From positions 1,426,001 to 1,490,000 of the forward strand of contig NZ_CP034433.1 of the NCBI RefSeq assembly GCF_003952345.1: a stretch of DNA of 64,000 bases, read 5' to 3'. This document shows, piece by piece, positions 9,023 through 28,724 of the stretch (positions within the stretch are counted from its first letter, which is position 1; each line of letters opens with the position of its first letter). The position numbers and the translations under genes were made by a program. The notes beneath the pieces are model-generated. The model was not told the origin of the DNA. It saw nothing but the letters and a program-made list of their open reading frames with translations, and ran no database searches. This DNA comes from Iodobacter ciconiae. Lineage in GTDB: Bacteria; Pseudomonadota; Gammaproteobacteria; Burkholderiales; Chitinibacteraceae.

Positions 9023-9030
9023 CACAAGGA

Positions 9031-9122
9031 ATAACTGAGGTCAGAACAAAATTAAATCCTACTATGCTTAATGCTCTTCGTACCAAAGAAAGCGGGTTTA
9101 ACTGTACTCTGACCCCAGTTAT
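9031..9122. repeat. Inverted repeat of the GGGGTCAGAGT type (REP/RAYT-like element remnant)
   Basis: The left arm ATAACTGAGGTCAGAACA (from 9031) and the reverse complement of the right arm, ATAACTGGGGTCAGAGTACA (9103-9122), match imperfectly across roughly 20-25 bp. GGGGTCAGAGT arms of this kind recur between genes in many proteobacteria and are associated with Y1 (REP-associated) transposases; this is recalled family knowledge and was not searched. No transposase is present between the arms, only about 45 bp. Confidence 0.5.
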
Positions 9123-9151
9123 TATATTATTAATTATCTAGTTGGTGCGGC

Positions 9152-9608
9152 ATGATTTTTTTATATAAAAACTGTTACGACGTTAAATTGATTTTAATTG
9201 ATTTAATTATAGTCTCTTTTTTTGTTTTTTTCCCAAATGTAGTTGTTATTTTATTTGGCAAGGTATTTGGTTATCTAAGTGGGTCAGTATGTGATGTTGG
9301 ATTGATAATGTTTATATATTTTATTTTTGTGTTTTTGTTTTTTACTTTTATAAATATATTTAGGATGAAAAACTATCAATCTAGTTGCAGTATTATGGAG
9401 CTTGTATTTGTTGCTGTTTTTATTTTTGCTGCAGCAAATGAAACATGGTTTGCTAGTAAATACTTAAATATTTCTTGTTATTCGTATGTGGAATCATTGC
9501 GTTTGATGGCGTTGAATATAAATGCAAAATCTACTTTTTTTGTAATTTGGTCTTACTCTTGTTCTTGGATTTTTTCTTCATTTTGTTTGATTTTATTAAG
9601 GTGGCGTT

Positions 9609-9616
<8 letters not shown>
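9152..9616 (+). CDS. Small four-helix membrane protein coupled to the RTX gene
   Basis: This 154-residue, very hydrophobic, AT-rich ORF has about four predicted membrane helices: near residues 10-34, 48-70, 82-97 and 130-150. It has no recognisable family motif. Its last eight bases overlap the start of the RTX gene, whose ribosome binding site (AAGGTGG) lies inside it, so the two are translationally coupled. Position and topology suggest a membrane accessory, anchor or protection factor for the RTX protein, whose N-terminus also has a hydrophobic stretch. This is inference. The low-complexity AT-rich composition leaves some doubt that it is expressed. Confidence 0.5.
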
Positions 9617-18482
<8,866 letters not shown>

Positions 18483-18503
18483 TGTCCTAGTGTAATCAAT
18501 ATG

Positions 18504-18539
18504 CCCAGCCCCGCAAGGGGTTGGGTTTCTTCTTTTTTC
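18504..18539 (+). terminator. Stem-loop with T tract between the RTX and ABC transporter genes
   Basis: The stem CCCAGCCCC pairs with GGGGTTGGG around a GCAA loop, followed by a T-rich tract. It sits 17 bases before the transporter ATG, so it may attenuate read-through and keep transporter levels below those of the RTX protein. Confidence 0.75.
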
Positions 18540-18555
18540 TGAAGTAGAAAATGCA

Positions 18556-20709
18556 ATGAAACTTTTAAACTCAGCCGAATCTTCTGCAGATACACCTGCT
18601 TTTGATTCTGCATTGGCGTGCCTGATTATGCTGGCACGCTTTCATCAGATAGCAATTGAGCCTGAACAGGTTAAGCATCAGTTTGCAGGCGAATCAGGCC
18701 TGTTAAGTGAATCCGATGTATTGCGGGCGGCTAAACAGTCCGGATTAAAAGCCAAAGCGATTGATGCTTATTTTGATCGCCTGGATCGCACCCCTTTGCC
18801 AGCGATGGCGCAATGCCTGGATGGCAGTTGGGTGATTTTGGCTAAGGTTGATACCAATAGTGATCCTGCTGTGTTATTTCATGATCCACAAAGCGGGCGG
18901 CCTCAAGCATGCTCCAAAGAAGAATGGCAGGCTTTATGGTCTGGCCGTCTGATTCTGTTTACTTCTCGTTCCAGCCTGGCGGGTGATTTGGCTCGTTTTG
19001 ATTTTTCATGGTTTATTCCTGCCGTAGTTAAGTATCGAAAATTGCTTGGTGAAGTGCTGTTGGTGTCGTTTTTTCTACAGCTCCTGGCTTTGGCTACCCC
19101 GCTATTTTTTCAAGTGGTGATGGATAAGGTACTGGTGCACCACGGTATGACTACTTTGGATGTGATCGCTATTGGTCTATTGGTGATTTCTCTGTTTGAA
19201 GTGGGGATGACCGGGCTGCGTACCTATGTATTTAGCCACACCACCAACCGGATTGATGTGGAGTTAGGCGCTAAGCTGTTTCGCCATTTGCTGGCTTTGC
19301 CTTTGGCTTATTTTCAGGCGCGGCGCATAGGGGATTCGGTGGCGCGAGTGCGTGAGCTGGAAAATATTCGTAATTTTCTGACCGGTCAGGCGCTGACTTC
19401 ATTGCTGGATTTGTTTTTCTCGGTCGTATTTCTGGCTGTGATGGCTTACTACAGTTGGTGGCTGACTTTAATTGTGCTGATATCTTTGCCTTGCTACATC
19501 GGCTTGTCGGTACTGATTACCCCCATTTTAAGAGTCCGCCTGGATGAGAAATTTGCCCGTGGTGCAGAGAACCAATCTTTTCTTGTGGAAATGGTAAGCG
19601 GGATTGAAACGGTTAAATCGATGGCTGTTGAGCCACAGGTTACCCGTCGCTGGGATCAGCAGCTGGCGGCCTATGTGGCTGCAGGCTTTAAAGTGGCTAA
19701 TCTTGCCAATATTGGTAGCCAGGGGGTTAATCTCATTCAAAAGATCGTTACGGTGGCCACTATGTGGATGGGGGCAAAGCTGGTAATTGAAGGGAAGTTG
19801 ACGGTGGGTCAGCTCATTGCTTTCAATATGCTGGCAGGCCGGGTGGCGAGCCCGGTGATGCGTTTGGCGCAGTTATGGCAGGATTTTCAGCAGGTAGGCA
19901 TTTCGATGCAGCGCCTGGGGGATATTTTAAATACCCGCAGTGAAATTAATCAGAGCCGGGCACAATTGCCTGCCATTATTGGCCAGATTGAATTTGATCA
20001 GGTGCACTTTAGATACCGTACAGATGGCCCGGAAATCCTGCGTGGCATTAATTTAAGTATTAAAGCCGGTGAAATAATCGGGATTGTCGGGCGCTCTGGC
20101 TCCGGTAAAAGCACGCTGACCAAACTTCTGCAAAGACTATATGTACCGGAGCGCGGCCGGGTGTTGATTGATGGTATTGATTTGGGCCTGGCTGATCCGG
20201 CATGGCTGCGTCGTCAGATTGGCGTGGTCTTACAAGAAAACCTGCTGTTTAACCGTAGCATTCGCGACAATATTGCCTTGGCTGATCCGGGTATGGGTAT
20301 GGATAGAGTAATTAATGCCGCTAAACTGGCCGGAGCCCATGATTTTATTATCGAGCTGCCTGAAGGTTACGATACCGTGGTTGGTGAGCATGGCAGTGGT
20401 TTATCCGGTGGGCAAAAACAACGCGTTGCCATTGCCCGTGCTCTGGTTAGTGATCCACGGATTTTGATTTTTGATGAAGCCACCAGTGCGCTGGATTATG
20501 AGTCCGAGCGGATTATCCAGAATAATATGAAGGCAATCTGTCATGGGCGCACGGTTCTGATTATTGCGCATCGTTTATCATCGGTTAGAAATGCGCATCG
20601 GATTGTGGCAATGGATAGAGGTCAGATCGTGGAGGAAGGGCCGCATCATGAGCTACTGCAAAAGCCGGATGGTTATTATGCTCGTCTGCATGCGATGCAG
20701 GCAGGTTAG
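18556..20709 (+). CDS. Type I secretion ABC transporter (HlyB family) with inactive C39-like domain
   Basis: This 717-residue inner-membrane exporter has three parts. The N-terminal 130 residues resemble a C39 peptidase, but the usual D/E-C-G-x-x-C-L active-site segment reads FDSALACL, so the catalytic Cys is replaced and the domain is probably a substrate-docking C39-like domain as in HlyB. The membrane domain covers about 160-440 with [17 protein letters not shown]. The nucleotide-binding domain has Walker [10 protein letters not shown] (about 512-520), signature LSGGQKQR (about 616-623), Walker [13 protein letters not shown] and the switch histidine in IAHRLSS. It follows the RTX gene after a terminator-like stem and would energise its export with the HlyD adaptor at 6833 and a TolC encoded elsewhere. 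Confidence 0.96.
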   Translation: MKLLNSAESSADTPAFDSALACLIMLARFHQIAIEPEQVKHQFAGESGLLSESDVLRAAKQSGLKAKAIDAYFDRLDRTPLPAMAQCLDGSWVILAKVDTNSDPAVLFHDPQSGRPQACSKEEWQALWSGRLILFTSRSSLAGDLARFDFSWFIPAVVKYRKLLGEVLLVSFFLQLLALATPLFFQVVMDKVLVHHGMTTLDVIAIGLLVISLFEVGMTGLRTYVFSHTTNRIDVELGAKLFRHLLALPLAYFQARRIGDSVARVRELENIRNFLTGQALTSLLDLFFSVVFLAVMAYYSWWLTLIVLISLPCYIGLSVLITPILRVRLDEKFARGAENQSFLVEMVSGIETVKSMAVEPQVTRRWDQQLAAYVAAGFKVANLANIGSQGVNLIQKIVTVATMWMGAKLVIEGKLTVGQLIAFNMLAGRVASPVMRLAQLWQDFQQVGISMQRLGDILNTRSEINQSRAQLPAIIGQIEFDQVHFRYRTDGPEILRGINLSIKAGEIIGIVGRSGSGKSTLTKLLQRLYVPERGRVLIDGIDLGLADPAWLRRQIGVVLQENLLFNRSIRDNIALADPGMGMDRVINAAKLAGAHDFIIELPEGYDTVVGEHGSGLSGGQKQRVAIARALVSDPRILIFDEATSALDYESERIIQNNMKAICHGRTVLIIAHRLSSVRNAHRIVAMDRGQIVEEGPHHELLQKPDGYYARLHAMQAG

Positions 20710-20970
20710 TGGGGATGTTTTTCAGCAGGTTTGGTGTTGTCAAGTAGGCAATGCTGCTATGCGCTGATGTTTGATGTGGCGCGGCGAGGGCATAAAGGAT
20801 GACAGCCTGATTAAGCTGGACTGAATATGGCGTAAAGGGCTATAATCCTGTGCTCTGTGGGTATGGTACCTGCAGATAATTTTGGTGCTCACCCCGTTAA
20901 GGGTGCTCTTAGTCTTTGATTATGGGTGTCGTGTGAGTGCTAGATGTAACCCTTAGCTTGGAGTTTTACT
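20710..20970 (+). promoter_or_regulatory. Promoter and leader of rpsB
   Basis: A perfect -10 box TATAAT lies at 20841-20846 with a plausible -35 TGGACT at 20817-20822 (18-bp spacer). This leaves a leader of about 120 nt before rpsB. In many bacteria the rpsB leader binds S2 for autoregulation; whether this leader does so cannot be told by eye. A ribosome binding site, GGAG, precedes the rpsB ATG. Confidence 0.6.
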
Positions 20971-21693
20971 ATGTCCGTTAGCATGCGCGATATGCTTGAA
21001 GCCGGTGTCCACTTTGGTCACCAAACTCGTTACTGGCACCCAAAGATGGGTCAATATATTTTTGGCGCACGTAACAAGATTCATATTATCAACCTCGAAA
21101 AAACACTGCCACTGTTTGAAGATGCTGTTAAATACGCCCGCCGTATTGCTGCAAACAAAGGGACTGTTCTGTTCGTAGGTACTAAGCGCCAGGCTCGTGA
21201 AATCGTTGCTGAAGAAGCAGCGCGTTGCGGCATGCCTTTCGTTGATCACCGCTGGTTAGGCGGTATGCTGACTAACTATAAAACAGTGAAGCAGTCGATC
21301 AAACGTCTGGAAGAGTTACAAGTTATCGTTGCTAATGAAAACAGCGGCTACGGTAAGAAAGAATTGCTGGATATGAATCGTGAAGTTGAAAAACTCAATC
21401 GTAGCCTGGGCGGTATCAAGGATATGAAGGGTCTGCCTGATGTGATTTTCGTGATCGACACAGGCTACCAAAAGGGTACTTTGGTTGAAGCTAAGAAACT
21501 GGGTATCCCGGTTATCGGTGTGGTTGATACCAACAATAATCCTGAAGGTATTGATTTCGTTATTCCTGGTAACGACGATTCAAGTCGCGCAATTCGTTTG
21601 TATGCTCAAGGTATGGCTGATGCCGTGCTTGAAGGTAAAAACCAATCAGCACAAGAACTTATCGAAGCAGCTGCTGTAGCCGCTGCACAGTAA
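20971..21693 (+). CDS. rpsB: 30S ribosomal protein S2
   Basis: This 240-residue protein is complete from the family N-terminus [20 protein letters not shown] to the alanine-rich end. It carries the S2 signatures [12 protein letters not shown] and [11 protein letters not shown], and later [20 protein letters not shown]. It binds late to the small subunit and is needed for S1 recruitment; rpsA is also in this window at 53252. It has its own promoter and a strong terminator follows, with tsf next, the standard bacterial rpsB-tsf order. Confidence 0.98.
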   Translation: MSVSMRDMLEAGVHFGHQTRYWHPKMGQYIFGARNKIHIINLEKTLPLFEDAVKYARRIAANKGTVLFVGTKRQAREIVAEEAARCGMPFVDHRWLGGMLTNYKTVKQSIKRLEELQVIVANENSGYGKKELLDMNREVEKLNRSLGGIKDMKGLPDVIFVIDTGYQKGTLVEAKKLGIPVIGVVDTNNNPEGIDFVIPGNDDSSRAIRLYAQGMADAVLEGKNQSAQELIEAAAVAAAQ

Positions 21694-21713
21694 TATCGTA
21701 AAGTTAATATGCG

Positions 21714-21739
21714 AAAAAGGGGCGTTTCGCCCCTTTTTT
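21714..21739 (+). terminator. Rho-independent terminator between rpsB and tsf
   Basis: AAAAAGGGGCG pairs with CGCCCCTTTTTT around a TTT loop. The stem is strong with a six-T tail. It probably acts as a partial terminator within the rpsB-tsf unit. Confidence 0.85.
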
Positions 21740-21841
21740 GTAAATAACAGATAAGTAGCTCTGCATCTGTCCGGCGCTTTGAGTTAAAAACGCCCGGATA
21801 AGCGATGCTCTACTCCTTACCCAGTTTCAGGAGAAATAATC

Positions 21842-22717
21842 ATGGCGGAAATTACCGCGAAGATGGTTGCCCAGCTGCGCGAGCTGACTGGCCTTGGCAT
21901 GATGGAATGTAAAAAAGCTTTGGTTGAAGCCGATGGCGATATCAAAAAAGCTGAAGAAGTAATGCGAATCAAGTCTGGTAACAAAGCGTCCAAATTAGCA
22001 GGTCGTACTGCTGCCGAAGGGATTATTGCTGCATTTATCTCTGATGATAAGAAAATCGGTGCGGTGCTTGAAGTGAACTGTGAAACAGACTTCTTAGCAA
22101 AAGATGAAGGCTTTATCGCATTTGCCAAGCTGGCAGCTCAAGCCGTTGCTGATGCAAACCCGGCTGATGTAGATGCGCTGGCGCAAGTTGTTGTTAATGG
22201 CAAAACAGTTGAAGAAATCCGTAAAGATGCAGTAGCTAAGCTAGGCGAAAACGTCACGCTGCGCCGCTTTGCACGCTTTGAAACAGCGGGTCAGGTTGCA
22301 GCTTACCTGCACGGCAACAAGCTGGGCGTTCTGCTGGATATCGCAGGTGGTGATGAGCAATTGGCTAAGCAAATTGCGATGCACATTGCGGCGACCAAGC
22401 CTAAGTCTCTTGATGCAAGCGGCGTACCTGCTGAGCTGATTGAAACCGAGCGCCGTGTTGCTACCGAGCGCGCCAAGGAGGCGGGCAAGCCAGAAGCAAT
22501 GCTGGAGAAGATCGTCGAAGGTACAGTACAAAAGTACCTGAAAGATGTTGTGTTGCTGAGCCAGTCATTTGTGATGGATGACAAGGTAACGATCGAGCAA
22601 CTACTGAAAGCCAACTCTGCAACAGTAAACGCATTTAATCTGTTTGTTGTAGGCGAAGGCATTGAAAAAGCAGTGGTTGATTACGCTGCTGAAGTGGCTG
22701 CTGCTGCAAAGATTTAA
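21842..22717 (+). CDS. tsf: Translation elongation factor Ts
   Basis: This 291-residue factor is the guanine nucleotide exchange factor for EF-Tu. The N-terminal UBA-like domain carries [16 protein letters not shown], the region contacting EF-Tu, and is followed by the core signature [17 protein letters not shown]. The length is normal. The ATG is preceded by AGGAGA. It lies between rpsB and pyrH as in most proteobacteria. Confidence 0.98.
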   Translation: MAEITAKMVAQLRELTGLGMMECKKALVEADGDIKKAEEVMRIKSGNKASKLAGRTAAEGIIAAFISDDKKIGAVLEVNCETDFLAKDEGFIAFAKLAAQAVADANPADVDALAQVVVNGKTVEEIRKDAVAKLGENVTLRRFARFETAGQVAAYLHGNKLGVLLDIAGGDEQLAKQIAMHIAATKPKSLDASGVPAELIETERRVATERAKEAGKPEAMLEKIVEGTVQKYLKDVVLLSQSFVMDDKVTIEQLLKANSATVNAFNLFVVGEGIEKAVVDYAAEVAAAAKI

Positions 22718-22788
22718 TGATTTGTATTAAACTTATTCGGCCCGGAAGTTGTTTTCGGGCTAAATAGGCTGCAAGAAATTTGCTTTAT

Positions 22789-22814
22789 GCGCCGCACGGT
22801 AACGTGCGGCGTTT
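22789..22814 (+). terminator. Stem-loop between tsf and pyrH
   Basis: CGCCGCACG pairs with CGTGCGGCG around GTAA, followed by a short T stretch. This is a probable terminator or partial terminator for tsf; a weaker stem (GCCCGGAA...TTCGGGC) precedes it. Confidence 0.6.
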
Positions 22815-22850
22815 CCACAATTCGCCCCTCCATGGATAAGGAAACTTCAA

Positions 22851-23570
22851 ATGAGCCAAGCACCCAAATATAAACGCATTTTGCTGAAACTCTCCGGCGA
22901 AGCCCTTATGGGTGAGGATAGCTATGGTATCAATCGTGTCACCATTGATCGTATTGTTGGTGAAATCAAAGCTGTACTAGATTTGGGTGTGCAAGTTGGT
23001 GTGGTGATCGGTGGTGGTAATATTTTTCGCGGCGTGGCACCTGCAGCAGCAGGAATGGATCGCGCAACAGCAGATTATATGGGCATGCTGGCAACAGTCA
23101 TGAATGCACTGGCTTTGCAAGATGCAATGAAGCGGGCAGGGATTGTGAGCCGTGTTCAATCTGCATTAACCATTCAGCAAGTAGCCGAGCCTTATGTGCG
23201 GGGCAAAGCGATTCGTTACCTTGAAGAAAATAAAGTTGTGATTTTTGGCGCAGGAACAGGCAATCCTTTCTTTACCACAGATACTGCTGCAGCTTTACGC
23301 GGCATGGAAATGGGCGCTGATATTGTACTGAAAGCCACCAAGGTTGATGGTGTTTACACCGACGATCCAAAGAAAAATCCAGATGCTGTACGTTATCAAA
23401 CCCTGACTTTTGATGAGGCTATTGGCCGCAATCTGAAAGTGATGGATGCCACTGCGTTCGCGCTCTGCCGTGATCAGAATATGAATTTAAGTGTCTTTAG
23501 TATTTTCAAGGCAGGCGCACTAAAGCGCGTAGTTCTTGGGGAAGATGAAGGGACACTGGTACACTGTTAA
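22851..23570 (+). CDS. pyrH: Uridylate kinase (UMP kinase)
   Basis: This 239-residue hexameric amino-acid-kinase-fold enzyme phosphorylates UMP to UDP. The N-terminal [14 protein letters not shown], then [28 protein letters not shown] and [19 protein letters not shown] are all family hallmarks. The length equals the usual bacterial PyrH. AAGGA lies just upstream of the ATG. Its place between tsf and frr is conserved. Confidence 0.98.
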   Translation: MSQAPKYKRILLKLSGEALMGEDSYGINRVTIDRIVGEIKAVLDLGVQVGVVIGGGNIFRGVAPAAAGMDRATADYMGMLATVMNALALQDAMKRAGIVSRVQSALTIQQVAEPYVRGKAIRYLEENKVVIFGAGTGNPFFTTDTAAALRGMEMGADIVLKATKVDGVYTDDPKKNPDAVRYQTLTFDEAIGRNLKVMDATAFALCRDQNMNLSVFSIFKAGALKRVVLGEDEGTLVHC

Positions 23571-23674
23571 ACTTTCTGAAGAGGCACGCATCATGATTAT
23601 GTCGTGCACTGTTAGTGAGCCATAGTACAAATGAACGATTACTCAATAGAAACGAGTAAATAAGGAAATGCATT

Positions 23675-24232
23675 ATGATTGCAGAAATTAAAAGCAATAC
23701 CGATACAAAAATGCAAAAATCAGTTGAAGCTTTGCGTGTTAATTTGGCAAAGGTTCGTACTGGTCGCGCGCACGTTGGTTTGTTGGATCACATCAATGTG
23801 GACTATTACGGTGCACCTACCGCAATTAATCAGGTTGCTAATGTGACTTTGATTGATTCACGCACAATTGGTGTTCAGGCTTGGGAAAAAACAATGATTT
23901 CCAAGATTGAAAAAGCAATTCGTGATGGTGATTTAGGTTTGAATCCATCAACAAATGGTGATGTGATTCGTGTGCCGATGCCGGCATTAACTGAAGAGCG
24001 CCGTAAAGATTTAACAAAAGTTGTTCGTAATGAAGCAGATGATGCTAAGGTCGCCGTGCGTAATATTCGCCGCGATGCAAATGAGCAATTAAAGCGCTTG
24101 GTAAAAGATAAAGATATTTCTGAAGATGATGAGCGCCGTGCAGCTGAGGATGTTCAGAAATTAACAGATAAATATGTAATTGAAATTGATAAGTTGTTGG
24201 CAGAAAAAGAAAAAGAATTGATGACAATGTAA
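23675..24232 (+). CDS. frr: Ribosome recycling factor
   Basis: The 185-residue length is standard for RRF, which with EF-G splits post-termination ribosomes. Typical stretches are [24 protein letters not shown]-like [16 protein letters not shown] and the helix containing [20 protein letters not shown] precedes the ATG. It follows pyrH by 104 bp, and an imperfect stem (CTGGCCGGT...ACCGGCCAG, 24240-24266) lies between it and uppS. Confidence 0.98.
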   Translation: MIAEIKSNTDTKMQKSVEALRVNLAKVRTGRAHVGLLDHINVDYYGAPTAINQVANVTLIDSRTIGVQAWEKTMISKIEKAIRDGDLGLNPSTNGDVIRVPMPALTEERRKDLTKVVRNEADDAKVAVRNIRRDANEQLKRLVKDKDISEDDERRAAEDVQKLTDKYVIEIDKLLAEKEKELMTM

Positions 24233-24239
24233 TCATTTA

Positions 24240-24267
24240 CTGGCCGGTGCAATTGTACCGGCCAGTA
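24240..24267. repeat. Inverted repeat between frr and uppS
   Basis: ACTGGCCGGT pairs with ACCGGCCAGT around a short AT loop, with no T tract on either side. It may be an RNA processing stem or weak pause site in the operon. Confidence 0.5.
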
Positions 24268-24284
24268 AACGTAAGGGGTTTTGT

Positions 24285-25043
24285 GTGGCCATATTCAGTA
24301 GCTCAACTAAAGAAATACCGCAGGACATTGCAGCTGTTCCCCGTCATATTGCCGTGATTATGGATGGCAATGGCCGTTGGGCAAAAAAACGCATGATGCC
24401 ACGTATATTTGGTCATAAGCGTGGTGTGGAGGCTTTGCGTGATACGGTGAGAGCTTGTGATGCGCTTGGTGTTGAATATCTGACTGTATTTGCATTTAGT
24501 AATGAAAACTGGCGTCGCCCCCAAGATGAAGTCTCTTTTTTAATGGGGCTCTTTCTTAAAGTGCTAAGCGGTGAAGTGCATCGCATGCACGAAAAAAATA
24601 TTCGTTTAAAAATTGTGGGTAATCGTGAGCATTTTGGCCCCGAATTAGTCACACTCATTGACGCCGCCGAAGAAAAAACAGCCAAAAACACGGGTTTAAC
24701 CCTGTCTATTGCTGCAGATTACGGCGGGCGCTGGGATGTTATTCATGCTACGCGCACCATGCTGGCAGAGCACCCAGAGTTAAGCACCTGCTTTACCGAA
24801 GATGATTTATCCCCTTATCTGGCCATGGCTTATGCGCCGGAGCCTGATTTATTTATCAGAACGGGAGGGGAGCAGCGTATCAGCAACTTTTTGCTATGGC
24901 AGCTTGCTTATACCGAGCTCTATTTTAGCGACAGGCTCTGGCCTGATTTTGATCGTCAGGCACTGGAAGAAGCGGTTGACTGGTATCAGGGGCGTGAACG
25001 ACGCTTTGGCCGAATTAGCGAGCAGCTTCAGTCACCATGCTAA
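24285..25043 (+). CDS. uppS: Undecaprenyl diphosphate synthase (cis-prenyltransferase)
   Basis: This 252-residue enzyme condenses isopentenyl diphosphates onto FPP to make C55-PP, the carrier for peptidoglycan and O-antigen. The catalytic segment VIMDGNGRWAKKR contains the conserved Asp, followed by HKRGVEALR. The C-terminal region has PDLFIRTGGEQRISNFLLWQ and the FSDRLWPDF motif. The start is GTG at 24285, needed to keep the usual N-terminus; no earlier ATG fits. Its stop overlaps the start of cdsA. Confidence 0.97.
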   Translation: MAIFSSSTKEIPQDIAAVPRHIAVIMDGNGRWAKKRMMPRIFGHKRGVEALRDTVRACDALGVEYLTVFAFSNENWRRPQDEVSFLMGLFLKVLSGEVHRMHEKNIRLKIVGNREHFGPELVTLIDAAEEKTAKNTGLTLSIAADYGGRWDVIHATRTMLAEHPELSTCFTEDDLSPYLAMAYAPEPDLFIRTGGEQRISNFLLWQLAYTELYFSDRLWPDFDRQALEEAVDWYQGRERRFGRISEQLQSPC

Positions 25044-25864
25044 AAATGCGTATTATCACCGCCCTTTTGCTGCTACCTGTTGTGCTAGCAGCTATTTTTT
25101 ATCTGCCTCAAATGGGTTCATCTGGTGCCCTGGCATGGATCGCTTTTTGCGGGCTGATTATGGTGGCGGCCTCATGGGAATGGCAACGTTTATCAGGAAT
25201 GCAAGGGGTCATTGCTAAAATCTACCCGCTTTTAACCGCAGTGGTTTTTACTTTGCTAAGCCAGCTGATTTACGCCCCTTCGGCGTTATTGGGGTTGATG
25301 CTGGGAGCAAGTGTATTCTGGTTGATTGTTACGCCATGCTGGCTATCTAAAAAATGGAAGCTGGCTAATGCGGCAAACCTGAATGTTTTGCTAGGCTGGG
25401 CCCTATTACTACCTGCAGGCCTTGCTTTGGTTGTACTGCGTACGGCTGGTCCCTGGGCTTTACTGGCGGTGCTGGCCATTGCCTGGGTTGCCGATTCTGC
25501 GGCATATTTTTTTGGTAAAGCTTTTGGTAAACACAAGCTTGCGCCCTTAATTAGCCCCGGTAAAAGCTGGGAAGGTGCTGCAGGCGGATTGCTTGGCGTA
25601 TTGGTTTATGCCTTTTTTCTTCCTAAAAATTTGTTTTTTCATGGCGAATTATTATCACTTGGCGTATGGCTTGCCATTGCTGCAGTATTAACAGCGGTGA
25701 GTGTTATGGGAGACTTGCTGGAATCCCTGTTTAAGCGTCAGATAGGAATGAAAGACAGTAGTCGTCTATTGCCCGGGCATGGTGGCGTGCTCGACAGAGT
25801 TGATAGCTTATTAGCCATTTTGCCTGTGGCCGCTGCAATCTACCTCAGCTCCTTGTTATTCTAA
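25037..25864 (+). CDS. cdsA: Phosphatidate cytidylyltransferase
   Basis: This 275-residue integral membrane protein with about seven or eight helices makes CDP-diacylglycerol from phosphatidate and CTP. The family C-terminal signature is intact: MGDLLESLFKRQIGMKDSS followed by LLPGHGGVLDRVDSL. The start ATG overlaps the uppS stop by seven bases. CDP-diacylglycerol made here feeds PgsA, encoded at 48017. Confidence 0.97.
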   Translation: MLKMRIITALLLLPVVLAAIFYLPQMGSSGALAWIAFCGLIMVAASWEWQRLSGMQGVIAKIYPLLTAVVFTLLSQLIYAPSALLGLMLGASVFWLIVTPCWLSKKWKLANAANLNVLLGWALLLPAGLALVVLRTAGPWALLAVLAIAWVADSAAYFFGKAFGKHKLAPLISPGKSWEGAAGGLLGVLVYAFFLPKNLFFHGELLSLGVWLAIAAVLTAVSVMGDLLESLFKRQIGMKDSSRLLPGHGGVLDRVDSLLAILPVAAAIYLSSLLF

Positions 25865-26037
25865 ATTCAAACTGCGTAAATCATGCGCGCGTTACCAAAC
25901 CTTATTGCTGCCCATTAAAACCATGGTAATCAAACCAGAGTGTTAACTATTAAAAAGATTATTGGTTTGATTGCTGTTTTTAATCAGCGGTGCATGGGTT
26001 TTAAAGCGCCGTAAATAAAGCGCAAGGTCATATCATC

Positions 26038-27252
26038 ATGTCCTCTATGCAAAAAATCACCATCTTGGGTTCAACTGGCAGCATTGGCGTAAATACGCTG
26101 GATGTGATTGCACGGCACCCTGATCGTTATCAAGTCTTTGCGCTAACCGGAGCAAGTCAATTAGATAAGCTTGCACGGCAGTGTATGCAGTTTAGGCCGC
26201 GCTTTGCCGTTGTTTTGGATGCGGTTTCTGCCCGGACATTATCTGGCCTTTTGAAAGAGCTTGGCTCGGACACCGAGGTGTTATACGGCGTGGCTGCATT
26301 AAGTGAAGTTTCTACTGCAGCTGAAGTGGATGCCGTTATGGCTGCCATTGTAGGTGCTGCAGGAATGCAGCCTACTCTGGATGCTGCGCGTGCAGGCAAG
26401 CGGGTTTTACTGGCTAATAAAGAAACGCTTGTACTGGCTGGCTCCTTATTTATGGATGCGGTACGTGAATCCGGAGCTGTGTTACTGCCGATTGATAGCG
26501 AACACAATGCCATTTTTCAGGTTTTGCCGCGCAGCTATCGCGAAAACCCCTGCGTAATCCCTTTGCAGGATGCAGGTGTTAAGCGCATTTTATTAACCGC
26601 CTCGGGCGGCCCGTTTCGCACCATGGCGCAGGAAAAGTTGCATCATGTTTCGCCGGAGCAGGCCTGTAAGCATCCCAATTGGTCTATGGGCCGGAAGATC
26701 TCTGTAGATTCGGCATCGCTGATGAACAAAGGTCTGGAAGTTATCGAGGCGCGCTGGTTATTTGATGCGCCGGAGAAAAATGATATTGCCGTGGTCGTGC
26801 ATCCCCAGAGCGTTGTGCATTCCATGGTTGAGTATATGGATGGCTCCGTGCTCGCTCAGCTGGGTAACCCGGATATGCGTACACCGATTGCCTATGGGAT
26901 GGCTTATCCGGAACGAATTGATGCCGGTGTAAAATCACTTGATTTCTTTAGTGTAGGGCGTCTGGATTTTGAATCGCCTGATTTGCAGCGTTTTCCTTGT
27001 CTGCAGCTGGCTTTTGATGCGCTCGCAATGGCTGGCGCGGCTCCGGCTATTTTGAATGCTGCCAATGAAATTGCTGTTGAGGGCTTTTTAAATGGAATGC
27101 TACGTTTTACCGATATCCCTCGCTTAATAGACGCCGTGCTGGGTGAGTGCACTCATCGGGCATCTGCAGAGTCTCTGGAGGCCTTGCTAGGTGCCGATCA
27201 AATGGCGCGTGCTGCTGCACGCCAATGGTTGCAGAGTCATGCTTTATGCTGA
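26038..27252 (+). CDS. dxr: 1-deoxy-D-xylulose 5-phosphate reductoisomerase
   Basis: This 404-residue NADPH enzyme makes 2-C-methyl-D-erythritol 4-phosphate, the committed step of the MEP isoprenoid pathway supplying UppS. The nucleotide-binding [11 protein letters not shown] is near residues 11-21. [12 protein letters not shown] and the metal/substrate segment [14 protein letters not shown] are followed by [24 protein letters not shown] and [14 protein letters not shown]. It starts at ATG 26038 (a second ATG is at 26047). Its stop overlaps the rseP start. Confidence 0.97.
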   Translation: MSSMQKITILGSTGSIGVNTLDVIARHPDRYQVFALTGASQLDKLARQCMQFRPRFAVVLDAVSARTLSGLLKELGSDTEVLYGVAALSEVSTAAEVDAVMAAIVGAAGMQPTLDAARAGKRVLLANKETLVLAGSLFMDAVRESGAVLLPIDSEHNAIFQVLPRSYRENPCVIPLQDAGVKRILLTASGGPFRTMAQEKLHHVSPEQACKHPNWSMGRKISVDSASLMNKGLEVIEARWLFDAPEKNDIAVVVHPQSVVHSMVEYMDGSVLAQLGNPDMRTPIAYGMAYPERIDAGVKSLDFFSVGRLDFESPDLQRFPCLQLAFDALAMAGAAPAILNAANEIAVEGFLNGMLRFTDIPRLIDAVLGECTHRASAESLEALLGADQMARAAARQWLQSHALC

Positions 27253-28595
27253 CGTCCCTGCTGGCATTTATTGTTGCAATCGGCGTGCTGGTATCGATTC
27301 ATGAATACGGGCATTACAAGGTGGCAAAAGGCTGCGGCGTCAAAGTGCTGGTTTTTTCTATCGGTTTTGGTAAACCGCTCTGGCAGTGGCAGCGTGGTGA
27401 AACCCTTTGGCAAATTGGCGCGATTCCATTGGGTGGCTATGTCAGTATGCTTGACGAGCGGGCGGGTGAGCCGATTGAGGCTGCCGATTTGCCTCGTGCC
27501 TTTAATCGTCGCCCCCCTCTGGCCAAAATGGCCATTGTGATTGCAGGGCCGCTGGCCAATTTTTTGCTTGCAATCTTGTTGTACTGGGGATTGTCTTTGT
27601 CCGGGGTTGAGGCATTGCGCCCCGTTATCTCCTTTGTCAGCTCAGGGTCTGTGGCAGAAAAATCGGGAATCCGGCAGGGGGATGAGGTTATTTCCGTAGG
27701 CGGAGTGCCGATTTCTGGCTGGGATGAACTGCAATTGAGCCTGCTGGAGAAAAGCGGCGGTGCGGTAACAGTACCCTTGCAGCTTCGATCAAATACTGGT
27801 TCGGATCGCTCGATTTCCCTTGATCTTACTCACCTTAAGCGTGATGAAATTGATCAGCAGCTGCTATCCCGTCTTGGTATGTCGCCTGTTCCCCTGAGTT
27901 TGCGAATTGCTCAGATTACCCCTGGCAGTGCCGCTGCCCGTGCAGGTGTTCGGGCGGGGGATCAGCTTATGATGATCAACGGCGAGCGTTTGCATGGCTG
28001 GCAGGATGTGCAAAGCCATATTGCTTCTTCAGCGTCCCAGCCGCTTCTTTTAAGTTTGCAGCGCCAGGGGCAAGTCATTGAACACACAGTCATTCCTGAT
28101 GCTGTTGTAGAAAATGGTCTGAAGATAGGGAAACTGGGTTTTGCACCGGAAGTCGATATGCATGCCTGGCAGCAGCAACGATTTATGCAGGATTTTGGCC
28201 CGCTGGAAGGGCTGCAATATGCGCTCGAAAAAACCTGGCAGGGCAGTCGTCTGACTTTAGTGATGTTCTGGAAAATGCTGACGGGTGTGGTTTCTATCAA
28301 GCAGGTAAGTGGCCCGATTACGATTGCAACCTTTGCAGGGGAAAGTGCACGACTGGGTTTGAGCACTTTCCTTGAATATCTTTGTGTCATCAGTATCAGT
28401 TTGGGGGTATTAAACCTGCTGCCCCTGCCGGTGCTTGATGGCGGGCATTTGATGTATCATACGGTAGAATTTTTAACTGGGCGGCGTTTGCCTCCCGGTG
28501 CTGAAGCGTTTGGTCAGCAGATTGGCATTATCTTGTTGTTAGGCTTGATGTCTCTGGCTCTTTATAACGACATCCATCGACTTTTTCTTGGTTAG
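27246..28595 (+). CDS. rseP: Site-2 protease RseP (RIP zinc metalloprotease)
   Basis: The start ATG at 27246 overlaps the dxr stop, giving 449 residues; upstream in-frame codons belong to dxr. The zinc-binding HEYGH motif (H19, E20, H23) lies in the first membrane helix. Two PDZ domains follow (about 115-200 and 205-285). The second catalytic motif [12 protein letters not shown] is in the penultimate helix. RseP cleaves anti-sigma factor RseA and signal peptide remnants within the membrane. Its position before bamA is conserved and suits a role in envelope stress. Confidence 0.97.
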   Translation: MLTSLLAFIVAIGVLVSIHEYGHYKVAKGCGVKVLVFSIGFGKPLWQWQRGETLWQIGAIPLGGYVSMLDERAGEPIEAADLPRAFNRRPPLAKMAIVIAGPLANFLLAILLYWGLSLSGVEALRPVISFVSSGSVAEKSGIRQGDEVISVGGVPISGWDELQLSLLEKSGGAVTVPLQLRSNTGSDRSISLDLTHLKRDEIDQQLLSRLGMSPVPLSLRIAQITPGSAAARAGVRAGDQLMMINGERLHGWQDVQSHIASSASQPLLLSLQRQGQVIEHTVIPDAVVENGLKIGKLGFAPEVDMHAWQQQRFMQDFGPLEGLQYALEKTWQGSRLTLVMFWKMLTGVVSIKQVSGPITIATFAGESARLGLSTFLEYLCVISISLGVLNLLPLPVLDGGHLMYHTVEFLTGRRLPPGAEAFGQQIGIILLLGLMSLALYNDIHRLFLG

Positions 28596-28724
28596 ACAAT
28601 ATTTGCTGGTTCAACCGGATATTTCAAGGCCAGAGTTTTCAGCAGTAATTAAGGGTTTCGGCCGTTTTTTAACGCAGTGTGGGCAGCTTACCGCCTGCTA
28701 ACTCATTAGTGACTCTTTATAACA

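Noticed and set aside
18580..18700. Active C39 peptidase domain at the N-terminus of the ABC transporter (bacteriocin-type processing).
   Set aside because: The catalytic Cys position holds Ser in FDSALACL, and the RTX substrate has no double-glycine leader, so a docking-only domain is more likely.
27147..27245. A longer start for rseP, inside dxr.
   Set aside because: The residues before 27246 are Cys-rich and unlike any RseP N-terminus. The ATG at 27246 places HEYGH in the first helix as expected.
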